From: Prevotella sp.
GTDB taxonomy: Bacteria; Bacteroidota; Bacteroidia; Bacteroidales; Bacteroidaceae
Length of the DNA: 64,000 nucleotides
Direction: 5' to 3'
NCBI GenBank assembly: GCA_017395215.1
Contig: JAFPVW010000066.1
Coordinates: forward strand, 1 to 64,000
Position 1 is the first letter of the stretch. Every line of letters begins with the position of its first letter. Shown piece by piece: positions 1-9,595 of this stretch. Position numbers and translations under genes: made by a program. Under the pieces are notes generated by a model. That model did not search any database. It was not told the origin of the DNA and saw only the letters and a program-made list of their open reading frames with translations.

Positions 1-78
1 CACCTGTCCGAGAATGGGATGGTCGAGGTTCAACGGATTGGTGAAAACCTCCTTATTTTGTTTACTGAATAATGCCAT
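1..78 (-). CDS. nqrD: NqrD, Na+-NQR subunit D (N-terminal fragment)
   Basis: Only the first 26 codons are in the window; the gene runs off the left edge. The fragment begins MALFSKQNKEVF and continues to DHPILGQV, which fits the cytoplasmic N-terminus of NqrD, a membrane subunit of the Na+-translocating NADH:quinone oxidoreductase. It follows nqrC by three bases in the order nqrA-B-C-D that is standard for this operon. The identification rests mainly on this gene order, supported by the N-terminal sequence. Confidence 0.85.
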   Translation of the reverse strand, partial: MALFSKQNKEVFTNPLNLDHPILGQV

Positions 79-81
79 AAC

Positions 82-696
82 TTACTCCTCCTCTTCTTTT
101 GGTTTAACATTCTTCAGACCGTCCTTTAGCATAGCATCTACACCATTCGAAGTCAGAGTGGCACCCGTCACACAGTCGACCTGCGTTTGAGGATTATCCA
201 CCTTCTTCACGACGGAGAGGACAACATTGCCGTTCTCGTCCCAGATCTGCTTGCCAATGAACTTCTCCTGCCAAGCCTGCGAGTCCTTGATTTCAGCACC
301 CAGACCGGCCGTCTCACTCTCATGGTTGAAGTAGGCGCCAAAGACCTTACCCTCGCCGTCGATGGCCAGATAGCCGCTAATGCCGCCCCAGAGGCCCATA
401 CCCTTCAATGAGGCTACCGTGATGTCCTTGCCATCAATCTGGCACTCATAGACTTTCTGTCCGTCCTGCTCTTTCTCCTCCTTCACCACTTCGGCATACT
501 TTGCCTCAGCCTCGGCACCGTCGAGGTCGCGGATGTTGAGCGAGTAGAGAATCTGCTTCTTCACATCGAGGGCCACGTTAGCGTCCTGCATGGGCTTCAG
601 CGCTTGATAGACGAAGGCCAGCAGGAAGGCCACGATGACCACGAGTATCGCACTATATATAATAATGTACGAATTGCTGTTAGTATTCAGTTTCAT
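82..696 (-). CDS. nqrC: NqrC, Na+-NQR subunit C
   Basis: NqrC is an FMN-carrying subunit of Na+-NQR, which oxidises NADH, reduces quinone and pumps Na+ outward across the inner membrane. The 204-residue protein has one N-terminal membrane segment (about residues 9-31) followed by a periplasmic FMN-binding domain. Near the C-terminus it has DCVTGATLT, the flavinylation motif in which the last Thr receives FMN through a phosphoester bond set by ApbE. It ends in an acidic tail. It overlaps the end of nqrB by four bases (ATGA), a sign of translational coupling. It is shorter than the Vibrio protein but typical for Bacteroidota. Confidence 0.95.
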   Translation of the reverse strand: MKLNTNSNSYIIIYSAILVVIVAFLLAFVYQALKPMQDANVALDVKKQILYSLNIRDLDGAEAEAKYAEVVKEEKEQDGQKVYECQIDGKDITVASLKGMGLWGGISGYLAIDGEGKVFGAYFNHESETAGLGAEIKDSQAWQEKFIGKQIWDENGNVVLSVVKKVDNPQTQVDCVTGATLTSNGVDAMLKDGLKNVKPKEEEE

Positions 697-1853
697 TTGG
701 TACCTCCTCTCTTTAAACGTTTCGAGATATTGCGCTCCACGATGAAGTGGTCAATCGTGGGAGCAAACATATTACCAAAGAAGATGGCGAGCATCATGCC
801 CTCAGGATAGCCGGCGTTCATCACGCGGATGATGATGGCCATCGCGCCGATGAGGAAACCGTAGATGTACTGGCCAGTAGTGGTGCGGCACGAGGTGACA
901 GGGTCGGTAGCCATGAACACGGCACCGAAGGCGAAGCCGCCGAGGATGAAATGATGCCACCAGACGATCGACTGACCGGTCTGCTCGAAGATGCAGGCCA
1001 TGACGGCACCGCCGACGAAGACGCTCAGTATGGTGCGCCACGAGGCGATGCCCGTCCAGAGCAGCAGGATGGCGCCGAGGGCGATGGCAATGACCGAGGT
1101 CTCACCGATAGAACCGGGGATGAAGCCGCAGATCATGTCGCAGATAGAGGCGTCGGGAGCAATACCCTGCCCTATCTGACCAAGCGGCGTAGCAGCGGTG
1201 AAGCCGTCGGGCAGCGTGTTGCCCAGTCCGAAGATGCTGTCCTGAGCCACCCACACCTGGTCGCCCGTCATCTTCGACGGATAGGCGAAGAACAGGAACA
1301 TACGGGCGGCGATGGCGGGGTTGAAGATGTTCATACCCGTACCGCCGAAAATCTCCTTGCAGAAGATGACCGAGAAGGCGCAGGCCAGAGCCAGCATCCA
1401 CAGCGGACAGCCGATGGGAACAATCAGCGGGATGAGGATACCCGAGACGAGGTAACCCTCCTGAATCTCCTCGCCCTTCCACTGTGCCCAGGCAAACTCA
1501 ATGCCCAGACCGACGATGTAGCTGACGAGAATCTTTGGCAGCACGGCCAGGAATCCGTAGAAGAATATCTCGAAGAAGCCGGCATCAGCAAGCGTGCCTG
1601 CAGCGAGATAGTTCTGATAGCCGATATTGTACATACCGAACAGCATGGCGGGCATCAGGGCGATGACCACCATACTCATGATGCGCTTCGAGTCGATGGC
1701 GTCGTGAATGTTCACGCTGCCTGCCTTCGCCGTGTCATTGGGCACGTAGAGGAAGGTCTCGAAGCCGTCGAAAATCGAACGGAAGGCATGCAGCTTGCCA
1801 CCCTCCTCGAAGTTCGGCTTTATCTTGTTGATGTAATTTCTTAATGCGCTCAT
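693..1853 (-). CDS. nqrB: NqrB, Na+-NQR subunit B
   Basis: NqrB is the main membrane subunit of Na+-NQR; it binds riboflavin and a covalent FMN and takes part in Na+ translocation and quinone reduction. The 386-residue protein has many hydrophobic helices from about residue 55 onward. The motif DGFTAATPL, near residue 220, is the expected site of threonine flavinylation (family consensus DGxTxATPL/SGAT). It also has the family motif GGTGMNIFNPA. It lies five bases after nqrA and overlaps nqrC. No separate promoter is visible, so it is read from the nqrA promoter. Confidence 0.96.
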   Translation of the reverse strand: MSALRNYINKIKPNFEEGGKLHAFRSIFDGFETFLYVPNDTAKAGSVNIHDAIDSKRIMSMVVIALMPAMLFGMYNIGYQNYLAAGTLADAGFFEIFFYGFLAVLPKILVSYIVGLGIEFAWAQWKGEEIQEGYLVSGILIPLIVPIGCPLWMLALACAFSVIFCKEIFGGTGMNIFNPAIAARMFLFFAYPSKMTGDQVWVAQDSIFGLGNTLPDGFTAATPLGQIGQGIAPDASICDMICGFIPGSIGETSVIAIALGAILLLWTGIASWRTILSVFVGGAVMACIFEQTGQSIVWWHHFILGGFAFGAVFMATDPVTSCRTTTGQYIYGFLIGAMAIIIRVMNAGYPEGMMLAIFFGNMFAPTIDHFIVERNISKRLKRGGTK

Positions 1854-1858
1854 AGTCC

Positions 1859-3202
1859 CTATGCGTTTTCTTTACGTAACAAATTAAGTCCTTCACGCAC
1901 AATGCGTTGCAATTCCAGCTTCGAGCTGTCCACGAACTCGGCCAAAGCAAAGTCCTCAGGACTGACCTCGTAGATGCCAAGCGCCTCCTGGCGGTCGATG
2001 TCGCCTGAGATGATGGCCTTGATGAGATACTCGCCGTAGATGTCCATTGGCAGCACCTTGTCGTACTCACCGCTCATGATGATGTGACGCTCGCCGCCCT
2101 TGATGCGGGCATCTAGTGCGTAGTCTTTCTTTCCGCAGAGCCACGAGAAGTAGCTGCGGTTCACCGAGAACTGCTTCAGTCGGGGCAGGATCCAGCCCAG
2201 CATCTCGTCGGCATCGTTGCCCTCGGGGATGACCGTAATCTCTGAGGTGTGCGCTCCGAGGAAGCCGTCCTTTGTCGTGGGCTTGCCCGTCAGCACGTTG
2301 CCATTGATGATGCGGACGCTCTTGCTGGCGTCGTAGCTATTGCTCAAAAGTGTCGACAGCTCCTCGCCCACCAACATATCGACGTAGGCAGGGCTGCTCA
2401 CCTCGCTACCACACAGGGCCACCGTGCGGCACAGGTTTACCTTACCAGTATTGAACAGGCGGCCGATGAAGAGCACCACCGTCGGGTCGCCGATGGTCCA
2501 CACCACCTCGCCCTTGTTCACCGGGTCGATGTTGTTGACCTGCACGCCGACGTTACCGGCCGGACACTTGCCCTCGAAGATGTTCACCTCGACATCCTTC
2601 ACGTTCGTCAGGGCCGAACCTGCACCCACGCCGAGGTAAGTCTTGGCAATCTTCGACAGGGCGGTGAGTCCTGTCTGGAAGTCCTGCTCCTGACCTTTCA
2701 CCTCAAACTCGAAGTCGGCAGCCAGAGGCTTGTCCCTCAGGGCCGACACGAAAATTGCCTTAGGCTTCGTCTCAGGATTGGTTGAAACGGCATAAGGCAA
2801 CTGATTGATATAGCCAAAGATACCAGCCTCCAAGAGGGCGTTAATAACCTGCTCGCCTGTCAGCTTACCGACATCCTTCCGGCCGAAGTCCACGAACTCC
2901 TGCTGGCTGTCGGCATCGACCTTGACGCAGAGTACTTTCCTGCGTTCGCCCCGCACCACCTCGCGGACGGTGCCGCTCACTGGCGAGGCAAACTTCACTT
3001 CGGGATACTGCTTGTTGACAAACAAGGCATCCCCGGCCTTGACCTTGTCACCCTCGCGAACGACCACCTTCGGAGTAACCCCTTCGAAGTCGTCGGGCAC
3101 AAGTGCATACTTGCCGTTCGACTTCAACTGGATCTTCTTCTCCTCGGCACGTCCTTGAAGATGAATGTCCAAGCCTTTGCGTAACTTGATTACATTTGCC
3201 AT
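1859..3202 (-). CDS. nqrA: NqrA, Na+-NQR subunit A
   Basis: NqrA is the cytoplasmic, membrane-associated subunit of Na+-NQR. The 447-residue length and N-terminus (MANVIKLRKGLDIHLQG) match the family: an N-terminal barrel-sandwich, a Rossmann-like region, then SLBB-like and C-terminal domains. No transmembrane segment is seen, as expected. It is the first gene of nqrABCD and lies behind a TAnnTTTG promoter box at 3245-3252. The divergent neighbour is the TamB-like gene. Confidence 0.96.
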   Translation of the reverse strand: MANVIKLRKGLDIHLQGRAEEKKIQLKSNGKYALVPDDFEGVTPKVVVREGDKVKAGDALFVNKQYPEVKFASPVSGTVREVVRGERRKVLCVKVDADSQQEFVDFGRKDVGKLTGEQVINALLEAGIFGYINQLPYAVSTNPETKPKAIFVSALRDKPLAADFEFEVKGQEQDFQTGLTALSKIAKTYLGVGAGSALTNVKDVEVNIFEGKCPAGNVGVQVNNIDPVNKGEVVWTIGDPTVVLFIGRLFNTGKVNLCRTVALCGSEVSSPAYVDMLVGEELSTLLSNSYDASKSVRIINGNVLTGKPTTKDGFLGAHTSEITVIPEGNDADEMLGWILPRLKQFSVNRSYFSWLCGKKDYALDARIKGGERHIIMSGEYDKVLPMDIYGEYLIKAIISGDIDRQEALGIYEVSPEDFALAEFVDSSKLELQRIVREGLNLLRKENA

Positions 3203-3244
3203 TTATATAAATGTTTGAATTGAATAGCTAACGTTAAGCGACCG

Positions 3245-3252
3245 CAAAATTA
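3245..3252 (-). promoter_or_regulatory. Promoter -7 box for the nqr operon
   Basis: On the minus strand this reads TAATTTTG, matching the Bacteroidota -7 consensus TAnnTTTG. It lies about 43 bases upstream of the nqrA start, leaving a short leader. No convincing -33 TTTG was assigned. Confidence 0.65.
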
Positions 3253-3387
3253 GTAAAAATTATGGATATATCGAGCATTTGTCGGCGAAAAATAACGTTA
3301 TCCCGACTTTTTCTCGCAATTTTGCAACATAATTAAAAGAATAAGCATCATTTGCCAACTCCAACTAACAACAAACGGCACCTTTTC

Positions 3388-3483
3388 AAGCGCTCAGCTA
3401 CCCGGCGGGTAAAGCCCTTCTACCCGCCGGGTAAAGGCTCTCTACCCGCCGGGTAAAGACGCTCAACCCGGCGGGTAGCGCTT
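3388..3483. repeat. Four-copy tandem palindrome array, period 22
   Basis: A 14-bp palindrome, CTACCCGSCGGGTA, starts at 3398, 3420, 3442 and 3464 (the last copy begins CAACCC), so the period is exactly 22 bp. Copies are joined by AAAG plus a few variable bases. The whole block is enclosed by an outer inverted repeat, AAGCGCT at 3388-3394 and AGCGCTT at 3477-3483. It lies between the divergent nqrA and TamB-like promoters. A second array of the same design but different sequence is at 62351-62413. The function is unknown; the rest of the 394-base gap holds only the two promoters. Confidence 0.9.
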
Positions 3484-3575
3484 AAATAGATATAAAATCA
3501 GGCGGGATATTCTTATTTTTTGTTCAACCGTTATGATTGTTTGTGAGATTCTTTTTGAGTGTCGAGAATATTTCG

Positions 3576-3583
3576 TACCTTTG
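3576..3583 (+). promoter_or_regulatory. Promoter -7 box for the TamB-like gene
   Basis: The sequence TACCTTTG matches TAnnTTTG, with a TTTTTG about 20 bases upstream serving as a likely -33 element. Transcription would begin near 3588, so translation cannot begin at the upstream in-frame codon at 3537. This supports the ATG pair at 3597/3600. Confidence 0.75.
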
Positions 3584-3596
3584 CAACGGAAAAAGT

Positions 3597-6500
3597 ATGA
3601 TGAAGACGGTTAGGAAACTGGTCAGCTGGTTGGTGTGGGGACTCCTTGCACTCGTTGCTTCGCTGATGGTTGCCCTGCGGCTACCCGCCGTTCAGGACTG
3701 GGCTGGCAGCAAGGTGGCCGACGTGCTGGGTGAGCAGCTGGGCACGGAGGTGAGCATCGGACGGGTGGACCTGGGGTTCTTGAACCGCCTGATTCTCGAC
3801 GACGTGACCATACTCGACCAGCAGCGGCACCCGATGGTCAAGGTGGCGCGGCTGACGGCCAAGGTCGACCTGGCCCCGCTCGCCATTGGGCGTATCTCGG
3901 TCTCGTCGGCACAGCTGCTGGGAGCCCGTCTGCAGCTGTCGCGCCCTACTGCCGACGCTCCTGCCAACTTCCAGTTCGTGCTCGACTCGCTTGCTTCGAA
4001 CGACACGACCAACCAGACGCCCCTCGACCTGCGCGTCAACTCATTTATCGTGCGTAACTCATCCGTCACCTACGACCAATGGGACGAGGCGTCGACCCCA
4101 GAACGGTTCAACCCCTATCATATCCATGTGGCCGGCATTAGCGGGCACATAAACCTCAAGGCCCTCAAGGACGACAGCCTGAACGTCAACGTCAAGCGAC
4201 TCACCTGCGTTGAGCAGTCGGGACTGAACATTCATCGTCTGTCGTTCCTTCTGACTGCCAATAACCGCGGCGCAAGCCTGCAGCAGTTCCAGCTACAACT
4301 GCCGAGTACAGAAATACGAATGGACAGCGTCACAGCCTCCTACGATTCCGAACGTCTCCTGGAGTCGTTGCGGCTGAAGGGAGCCATCGACCGCAGCCGT
4401 ATCACGCCCTCCGACTTCAGGGGCCTGCACCCCAAGCTGAAGAACTATCAGCACACCATTGGACTGACTACCGACTTCACCTACCAGCAGGGAAGGCTCG
4501 ACATCGGCCGGCTGCAGGCACTCTCAGACAAGGGCGACATCAGCCTCGAGGCGAACGGATACTACGAACACCCGGAGCAGGGACGCGACACCTGGCAAAT
4601 GCAGGTAGAACACTTGGCGGTGGCCTCCGAGACCCTTGACTTCCTGTCGAAGAACGTCGTCGAACTGCCCGACATGGTGCTGCAGTTAGGCGACGTCAGG
4701 CTGGCAGGCTCGTTCCTCGGCGATGCTCAGGGAACCATCTTTACACAGGCCGACATCCAGACCGACTTAGGCCGTGCCGAAGCCGAACTGCAGCTTAAGG
4801 AAGACAAGCAGTTTGCCGGCAACATCAGCACCAACGGCGTTGACATCGGCCGGCTGACGGGCAACGACAAGTTAGGCAACGTGGCCTTGGGCGTTGAGGT
4901 GAACGGCATCATAGACAAGCAGATAGCCGCCAAGGGCAACATCGGCAATATTGAGTACGACGGCACAAGCTACTCGAACATCGACCTCGATGCCACCTAC
5001 GCCACCAACCAGCTGACGGGCTGGCTGCAGATAGCCGACCCCAAGGTGTCGGCCCGTGCTGAGCTCGATTTGAAGGCCACTACCCTCAACGATGCCGTCG
5101 GCGTGGTCAGCCTGCATAATCTCAGCCTGCCCGAGAAGGACTACAGCCTGGAATACCTGCGCGTAGAGTCAGGATTCGACGAGGGGCGCCACTTCGTGAC
5201 CCTCAACAGCGACTTTGCCCATGCCAACCTCTCAGGCGAGTTCGACTATGCCACCCTGGCACAGAGCGTTGCCAACGCCATCGGAGCACGACTCCCCACC
5301 CTGCCCGACCTGCCGCCCTACCGGCAGTCGAACAACAACTTCAGCCTGAAGATGGCTATGGGAAAAACCGACTGGCTGCAGAAGCTGCTCGATGTCAACC
5401 TCGACATCCACCAGCCTGTGCAGCTGGAGGCCGTTGTCAACGACCGCGACAAGCACATCACCATCGACCTCGATGCGCCAGACTTCACCTTCAACGACAG
5501 CCGCTATCAGAACGGCGTCGTCCACATCACCACTCCCAGCGACTCGCTCTTCGTCAACGCCGCCATCAGTACGCTGGGCGACGAGGGGAAGCGCTATGAC
5601 ATCAGGGCTGACGGCAATGCCGCCGACAACAACCTCTCATTGGCCCTGACGTGGAACAGCCACAACGCCGACAAGCCGCTGAGCGGAACGCTCAACCTCA
5701 GCTCGCACCTCTACAAGAACATCGACAACAAGCCCGAGGCCCAAGTCAGCATACTGCCCTCCAACATCGTCATCGACAACTCAACGTGGCAGGTAGAGCC
5801 TTCCGACATTCTCTACTCCACCGACCGCATGCTCATCGACCACTTCTCAGTCCACAACGGCGAGCAGTACATCATGGTCGACGGCACGGCCTCGAAGCAG
5901 AAGACTGACTCCGTTCACGTCAGCCTGAAGGGTGTCGAAGTGGGCTACATCCTCGACCTCGTAGCCTTCGACGCCGTGACATTCGCAGGCAAGGCCTCAG
6001 GAAATGCCTGCCTGACCTCCGTGCTCGACGCCCCCGACGCCTACGCCGACCTGATAGTCAACGACTTCAAGTTCCAGGAGGGGCGTATGGGCACGCTCAC
6101 TGCCCACGTCGACTGGAACAAGCAGCAAGAACAGATAGACATCAGCGCTACAGCCAACGACGGACTGGAGGCAACAACCTACATCAACGGCTATGTGTCG
6201 CCCGAGAGGGAGTACATCGACCTGGGCATCTCAGCCCACGGCACCTATCTCGACTTCATGCACTCGTTCACGGAGTCGTTCATCTCAGAAATCACAGGAC
6301 ACGGCAACGGCAACCTGCGACTGGCCGGGCCCCTTGACGCCATTAACCTGACTGGCGGACTGCGCATCGACGGCCATGCCTCCATCACGCCGCTCAACAC
6401 CACCTACACCCTGCGCGACGACAGCCTGACGCTCGTCTATAACGAGATACTGCTCGACAGCCTGCGCATCTACGACAAGTACGACAACGTGGGCTATCTG

Positions 6501-7826
6501 TCGGGAGCCGTTCACCACGAAGACCTCACCAACCTGAGCCTCGACCTGCACGTAGCCACCGACCGCCTCTTGGGCTACGACTTCAGCGATTTTGGCGACC
6601 AGTCGTTCTACGGCACAGTCTTCGCCTCGGGCGATGTGGACATTTCCTTGCGCGGCGACGACGTTCACATCGACTGCAACGTCACCCCACTGACGGGCAG
6701 CACCTTTGTCTATAACGCCGACCAGAACGACGGCATCAGCGACCAGGAGTTCATCACCTGGAAAAAGGTAGAGCAGGAGGCTCCCAATGCGACTGCACAG
6801 ACGGCCTCAACGTCGTCAACCAACATCTACATGAGCTTCCTTGTAAACGCTACGCCGGAGGGAACGCTCCGCCTGCTGATGGATGCCAAGACCGGCGACT
6901 ACATCACCCTCAACGGCTCGGGTACGCTCCAGGCCACCTATTATAATAAAGGTACGTTCGAGATGCAAGGCACCTATACCGTCGACCACGGCACCTACGA
7001 CGTCACCATACAGAACATCATCAACAAGAAGTTCCAGTTCCAGCCCGGCGGCACCATCATCTTCGGCGGCGACCCATACGCAGCAGCCCTCAACCTGCAG
7101 GCTCTCTATACCGTCAACGGCGTCTCGCTTTCTGACCTACAGCTTGGCAACTCATTCTCGTCGAACACCATCCGCGTGAACTGCCTGATGAACATCGGCG
7201 GACAGCCATCGGCACCCCAGGTGACCTTCGACCTCGACATGCCTACCGTCAATGCCGACGAAAAGCAGATGGTGCGCTCGCTGCTCTCCTCACAGCAGGA
7301 GATGAACCAGCAGGTGCTCTATCTGCTGGGAATAGGTCGCTTCTACACACTCGGTCAGAACAACGCCGACCAGCAGCCTGGACAGCCCGACCAGACGACG
7401 CTCGCCATGCAGTCGTTCCTCTCGGGGACGCTCTCCACACAGATCAACAACGTGCTGAACCAGGTCATCGGCAACGACTCCTGGAACTTCGGCGCCAACA
7501 TCGCAACAGGAACAGAGGGCTGGAACAATGCCGAATATGAGGGCACCGTAGCAGGCCGCATGCTCGACAACCGCCTGCTCATCAACGGACAGTTCGGCTA
7601 CCGCGACAATGCCACGCAGGCCACCCCGTCGTTTATCGGCGACTTTGACATCCGCTACCTGCTGCTGCCCAATGGCAACCTCGCCCTGAAGGTCTACAAC
7701 CAGACCAACGACCGCTACTTTACCCGCAGCAGTCTGAACACCCAGGGCGTGGGCATCATCATGAAGAAAGACTTCAACGGACTGCGCGACTTCTTCGGAA
7801 TAAAAGATAAGGAAAAAGGAATGTAG
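3597..7826 (+). CDS. TamB/DUF490-family translocation and assembly module protein
   Basis: This 1409-residue protein has one N-terminal membrane anchor (about residues 8-28), followed by a very long run of alternating short beta-strand segments. A C-terminal TamB domain is recognisable (about residues 1050-1380; LNLQALYTV, FDLDMPTV, QVLYLLGIGRF). TamB-like proteins span the periplasm as a beta-taco groove and are linked to outer-membrane protein assembly and phospholipid transport. In Gammaproteobacteria the partner is TamA, but no Omp85 gene is next to it here. The reading frame is open upstream to 3537, yet the promoter at 3576-3583 places the start at 3597 or 3600. The DUF4421 gene follows by two bases. 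Confidence 0.88.
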   Translation: MMKTVRKLVSWLVWGLLALVASLMVALRLPAVQDWAGSKVADVLGEQLGTEVSIGRVDLGFLNRLILDDVTILDQQRHPMVKVARLTAKVDLAPLAIGRISVSSAQLLGARLQLSRPTADAPANFQFVLDSLASNDTTNQTPLDLRVNSFIVRNSSVTYDQWDEASTPERFNPYHIHVAGISGHINLKALKDDSLNVNVKRLTCVEQSGLNIHRLSFLLTANNRGASLQQFQLQLPSTEIRMDSVTASYDSERLLESLRLKGAIDRSRITPSDFRGLHPKLKNYQHTIGLTTDFTYQQGRLDIGRLQALSDKGDISLEANGYYEHPEQGRDTWQMQVEHLAVASETLDFLSKNVVELPDMVLQLGDVRLAGSFLGDAQGTIFTQADIQTDLGRAEAELQLKEDKQFAGNISTNGVDIGRLTGNDKLGNVALGVEVNGIIDKQIAAKGNIGNIEYDGTSYSNIDLDATYATNQLTGWLQIADPKVSARAELDLKATTLNDAVGVVSLHNLSLPEKDYSLEYLRVESGFDEGRHFVTLNSDFAHANLSGEFDYATLAQSVANAIGARLPTLPDLPPYRQSNNNFSLKMAMGKTDWLQKLLDVNLDIHQPVQLEAVVNDRDKHITIDLDAPDFTFNDSRYQNGVVHITTPSDSLFVNAAISTLGDEGKRYDIRADGNAADNNLSLALTWNSHNADKPLSGTLNLSSHLYKNIDNKPEAQVSILPSNIVIDNSTWQVEPSDILYSTDRMLIDHFSVHNGEQYIMVDGTASKQKTDSVHVSLKGVEVGYILDLVAFDAVTFAGKASGNACLTSVLDAPDAYADLIVNDFKFQEGRMGTLTAHVDWNKQQEQIDISATANDGLEATTYINGYVSPEREYIDLGISAHGTYLDFMHSFTESFISEITGHGNGNLRLAGPLDAINLTGGLRIDGHASITPLNTTYTLRDDSLTLVYNEILLDSLRIYDKYDNVGYLSGAVHHEDLTNLSLDLHVATDRLLGYDFSDFGDQSFYGTVFASGDVDISLRGDDVHIDCNVTPLTGSTFVYNADQNDGISDQEFITWKKVEQEAPNATAQTASTSSTNIYMSFLVNATPEGTLRLLMDAKTGDYITLNGSGTLQATYYNKGTFEMQGTYTVDHGTYDVTIQNIINKKFQFQPGGTIIFGGDPYAAALNLQALYTVNGVSLSDLQLGNSFSSNTIRVNCLMNIGGQPSAPQVTFDLDMPTVNADEKQMVRSLLSSQQEMNQQVLYLLGIGRFYTLGQNNADQQPGQPDQTTLAMQSFLSGTLSTQINNVLNQVIGNDSWNFGANIATGTEGWNNAEYEGTVAGRMLDNRLLINGQFGYRDNATQATPSFIGDFDIRYLLLPNGNLALKVYNQTNDRYFTRSSLNTQGVGIIMKKDFNGLRDFFGIKDKEKGM

Positions 7827-7828
7827 AA

Positions 7829-9004
7829 ATGAAGAACAAGATACTACTGCTCATGACAGCTGCCCTTTCTGTGTCGCTGACAGCATCGGCCGAGGGCGAC
7901 GGATTAGCCGGCATTGCCAGGAAAGTCGGTACTTTTCTTGACTCCATGTCGGTGAGTGGCGTCGACCGTCGCTATATCGATGCCCCCAAGAAACCCTGGC
8001 AGCTTCTGCTGAAAGGGAATATCAACCAGTCGGACCTGAAGATATCGTCAACAATACATCATGCCGAGGATATTTTCATGTTCATGAAGGGCGACATGAC
8101 CTGGGAACCCCGCGTCAAGACAGCCCCCGCCACCTACGCCGGCTTATGGGCTGGCTACCGTGGCTACGGACTGGGCTACTCATGGAATATTGGAGGCGAC
8201 AACGGGCGCATCCTGTCGCTTGGTGCCACAGGTGGCCGATATGGCGTGAACATGCGCATCCACTGGTTCGACAACGACAAGCCGGAAGTGAGACTCACAG
8301 GCAATGGATTGTCCGACATCACCGAAGAAGGCGACTTAGTCTTCTCACCCTTCTCTTTCTCAGACTACTTTGAACTTGGCAGCCCCATCAAGACCCGTGC
8401 TCTCTTCATCGACGGTTTCTACCTCTTCAACGGCACGAAGTGTTCGTATGCCGCTGCCTACGACCAGAGTGTCGTCCAGAAGCGTTCGGCTGGCTCGTTG
8501 ATGGCTGGCGCCATGTATTTCCACTCTACGACGGCATACGACAAGGATATCAATGCCGACCTCATACTGTTCTTGAACGACATCGGGCGCATCAAGTCCT
8601 GGCAGGCAAGCGTGGGACTGGGCTACATCTACAACTGGGTGCCAACACGCGGCATGCTCATCAGCGGCATGGCCATCCCCATGCTAACATTCTATAACCA
8701 CCACAAGATGTGGCGCTACGACTCAACCCTGAAGGACCTGATCTATACAGAAGGTCTGGACGATTATGACGAGATTGACGTAAAAGACTACCGCATCAGA
8801 CCGTCAGAGGAGAATCCGGTGGAAGGCGTGAACTCGAACATGAAGCTGAACTTCGATGCACGCCTGTCGTTCACATACGAGTGGAACGACAATATCTTCT
8901 TCAATGCCTACGGTCAGTATAGCAATTTCCGCTACAAGACCGATGAAATAAGCGGACGGTTGGACGACTGGTATGTCAACGCCTCGATAGGCATCAGGCT
9001 ATAG
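7829..9004 (+). CDS. DUF4421 family outer-membrane protein
   Basis: The 391-residue protein begins with a signal peptide (MKNKILLLMTAALSVSLTASA, residues 1-21). The rest is rich in aromatic amphipathic strands and ends in GIRL, suggesting an outer-membrane beta-barrel. The motif around DRRYIDAPKKPW and the overall layout match the Bacteroidota family DUF4421, whose function is not known. It starts two bases after the TamB-like gene, so the two are almost certainly co-transcribed, which hints at an outer-membrane biogenesis link. Its stop codon abuts the stop of the convergent TPR gene. Confidence 0.75.
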   Translation: MKNKILLLMTAALSVSLTASAEGDGLAGIARKVGTFLDSMSVSGVDRRYIDAPKKPWQLLLKGNINQSDLKISSTIHHAEDIFMFMKGDMTWEPRVKTAPATYAGLWAGYRGYGLGYSWNIGGDNGRILSLGATGGRYGVNMRIHWFDNDKPEVRLTGNGLSDITEEGDLVFSPFSFSDYFELGSPIKTRALFIDGFYLFNGTKCSYAAAYDQSVVQKRSAGSLMAGAMYFHSTTAYDKDINADLILFLNDIGRIKSWQASVGLGYIYNWVPTRGMLISGMAIPMLTFYNHHKMWRYDSTLKDLIYTEGLDDYDEIDVKDYRIRPSEENPVEGVNSNMKLNFDARLSFTYEWNDNIFFNAYGQYSNFRYKTDEISGRLDDWYVNASIGIRL

Positions 9005-9595
9005 TCACCTGCCACGTCTGAGTTTCCTGCGGACATCGACTAACGAAGCACGATAGGAAACATCCTGGGGAGAAAGGCTTACGGCCTTTTCCAAATCGAA
9101 GATGGCCAGTTCATACTGTTTCTGCGACACCTCAAAGGCAGCCCGTGCAGCATAGCAGACAGCCGAGTCAGGGAACATCTCGACGAGCAGGTTGTACTCG
9201 TCGGCAGCATTGCGCCAACGAGCCATCCGCTCATAGACTGCAGCCAGTCCGAGCCTTGCCTCCATGTGGAGCGGCAGCAAGGTGAGCAGCTTTTCATAGT
9301 CGGCACGAGCGAGTGTGTACTGACGCAGGTGGACATTGGCATAGGCCCTGAAATAGAGTGCTGCCGGATTGCTGTCGTCGATGGCGAGCACACGTCCATA
9401 CTCCTCGGCGGCATACTCCCACTGTTCCAGTTCAATATTCACCGCTGCCTTCCTGAGTCTCAGGTCTGTGGAGCGGGGCTGCTGTTCAATCATGCGGTTG
9501 AGCACGGCTAACGAGTCGCGCCATTGCTGGGCTGTCTGGGCCTTACTGCCGACAGCCGTGAGCAAGAGAATGGCTATGGTTAAGAGGTGTCTCAC
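9005..9595 (-). CDS. Secreted tetratricopeptide-repeat protein
   Basis: The 196-residue protein has a signal peptide (residues 1-19, ending SKAQ), then about four TPR units (residues 40-180) with the pattern of small and large residues typical of the repeat (ALYFRAYANVHLRQYTLARADYEKLL). TPR proteins are scaffolds for protein contact; no catalytic motif is present. Its start overlaps the stop of the GHL10 gene by one base, so it is the last gene of the smpB-metH-HAD-GHL10 operon. A periplasmic location is inferred; no lipobox Cys is seen. Confidence 0.75.
   Translation of the reverse strand: MRHLLTIAILLLTAVGSKAQTAQQWRDSLAVLNRMIEQQPRSTDLRLRKAAVNIELEQWEYAAEEYGRVLAIDDSNPAALYFRAYANVHLRQYTLARADYEKLLTLLPLHMEARLGLAAVYERMARWRNAADEYNLLVEMFPDSAVCYAARAAFEVSQKQYELAIFDLEKAVSLSPQDVSYRASLVDVRRKLRRGR

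Noticed and set aside
747..1844. Long open frame of 365 codons opposite nqrB
   Set aside because: It is antisense to a clear nqrB gene, has low-complexity Asp/Glu/Gly/His-rich translation typical of frame shadows and no start context or promoter.
3388..3483. CRISPR array
   Set aside because: The repeats are only 14-22 bp and adjacent, with no unique spacers of 30 bp or so and no cas genes.
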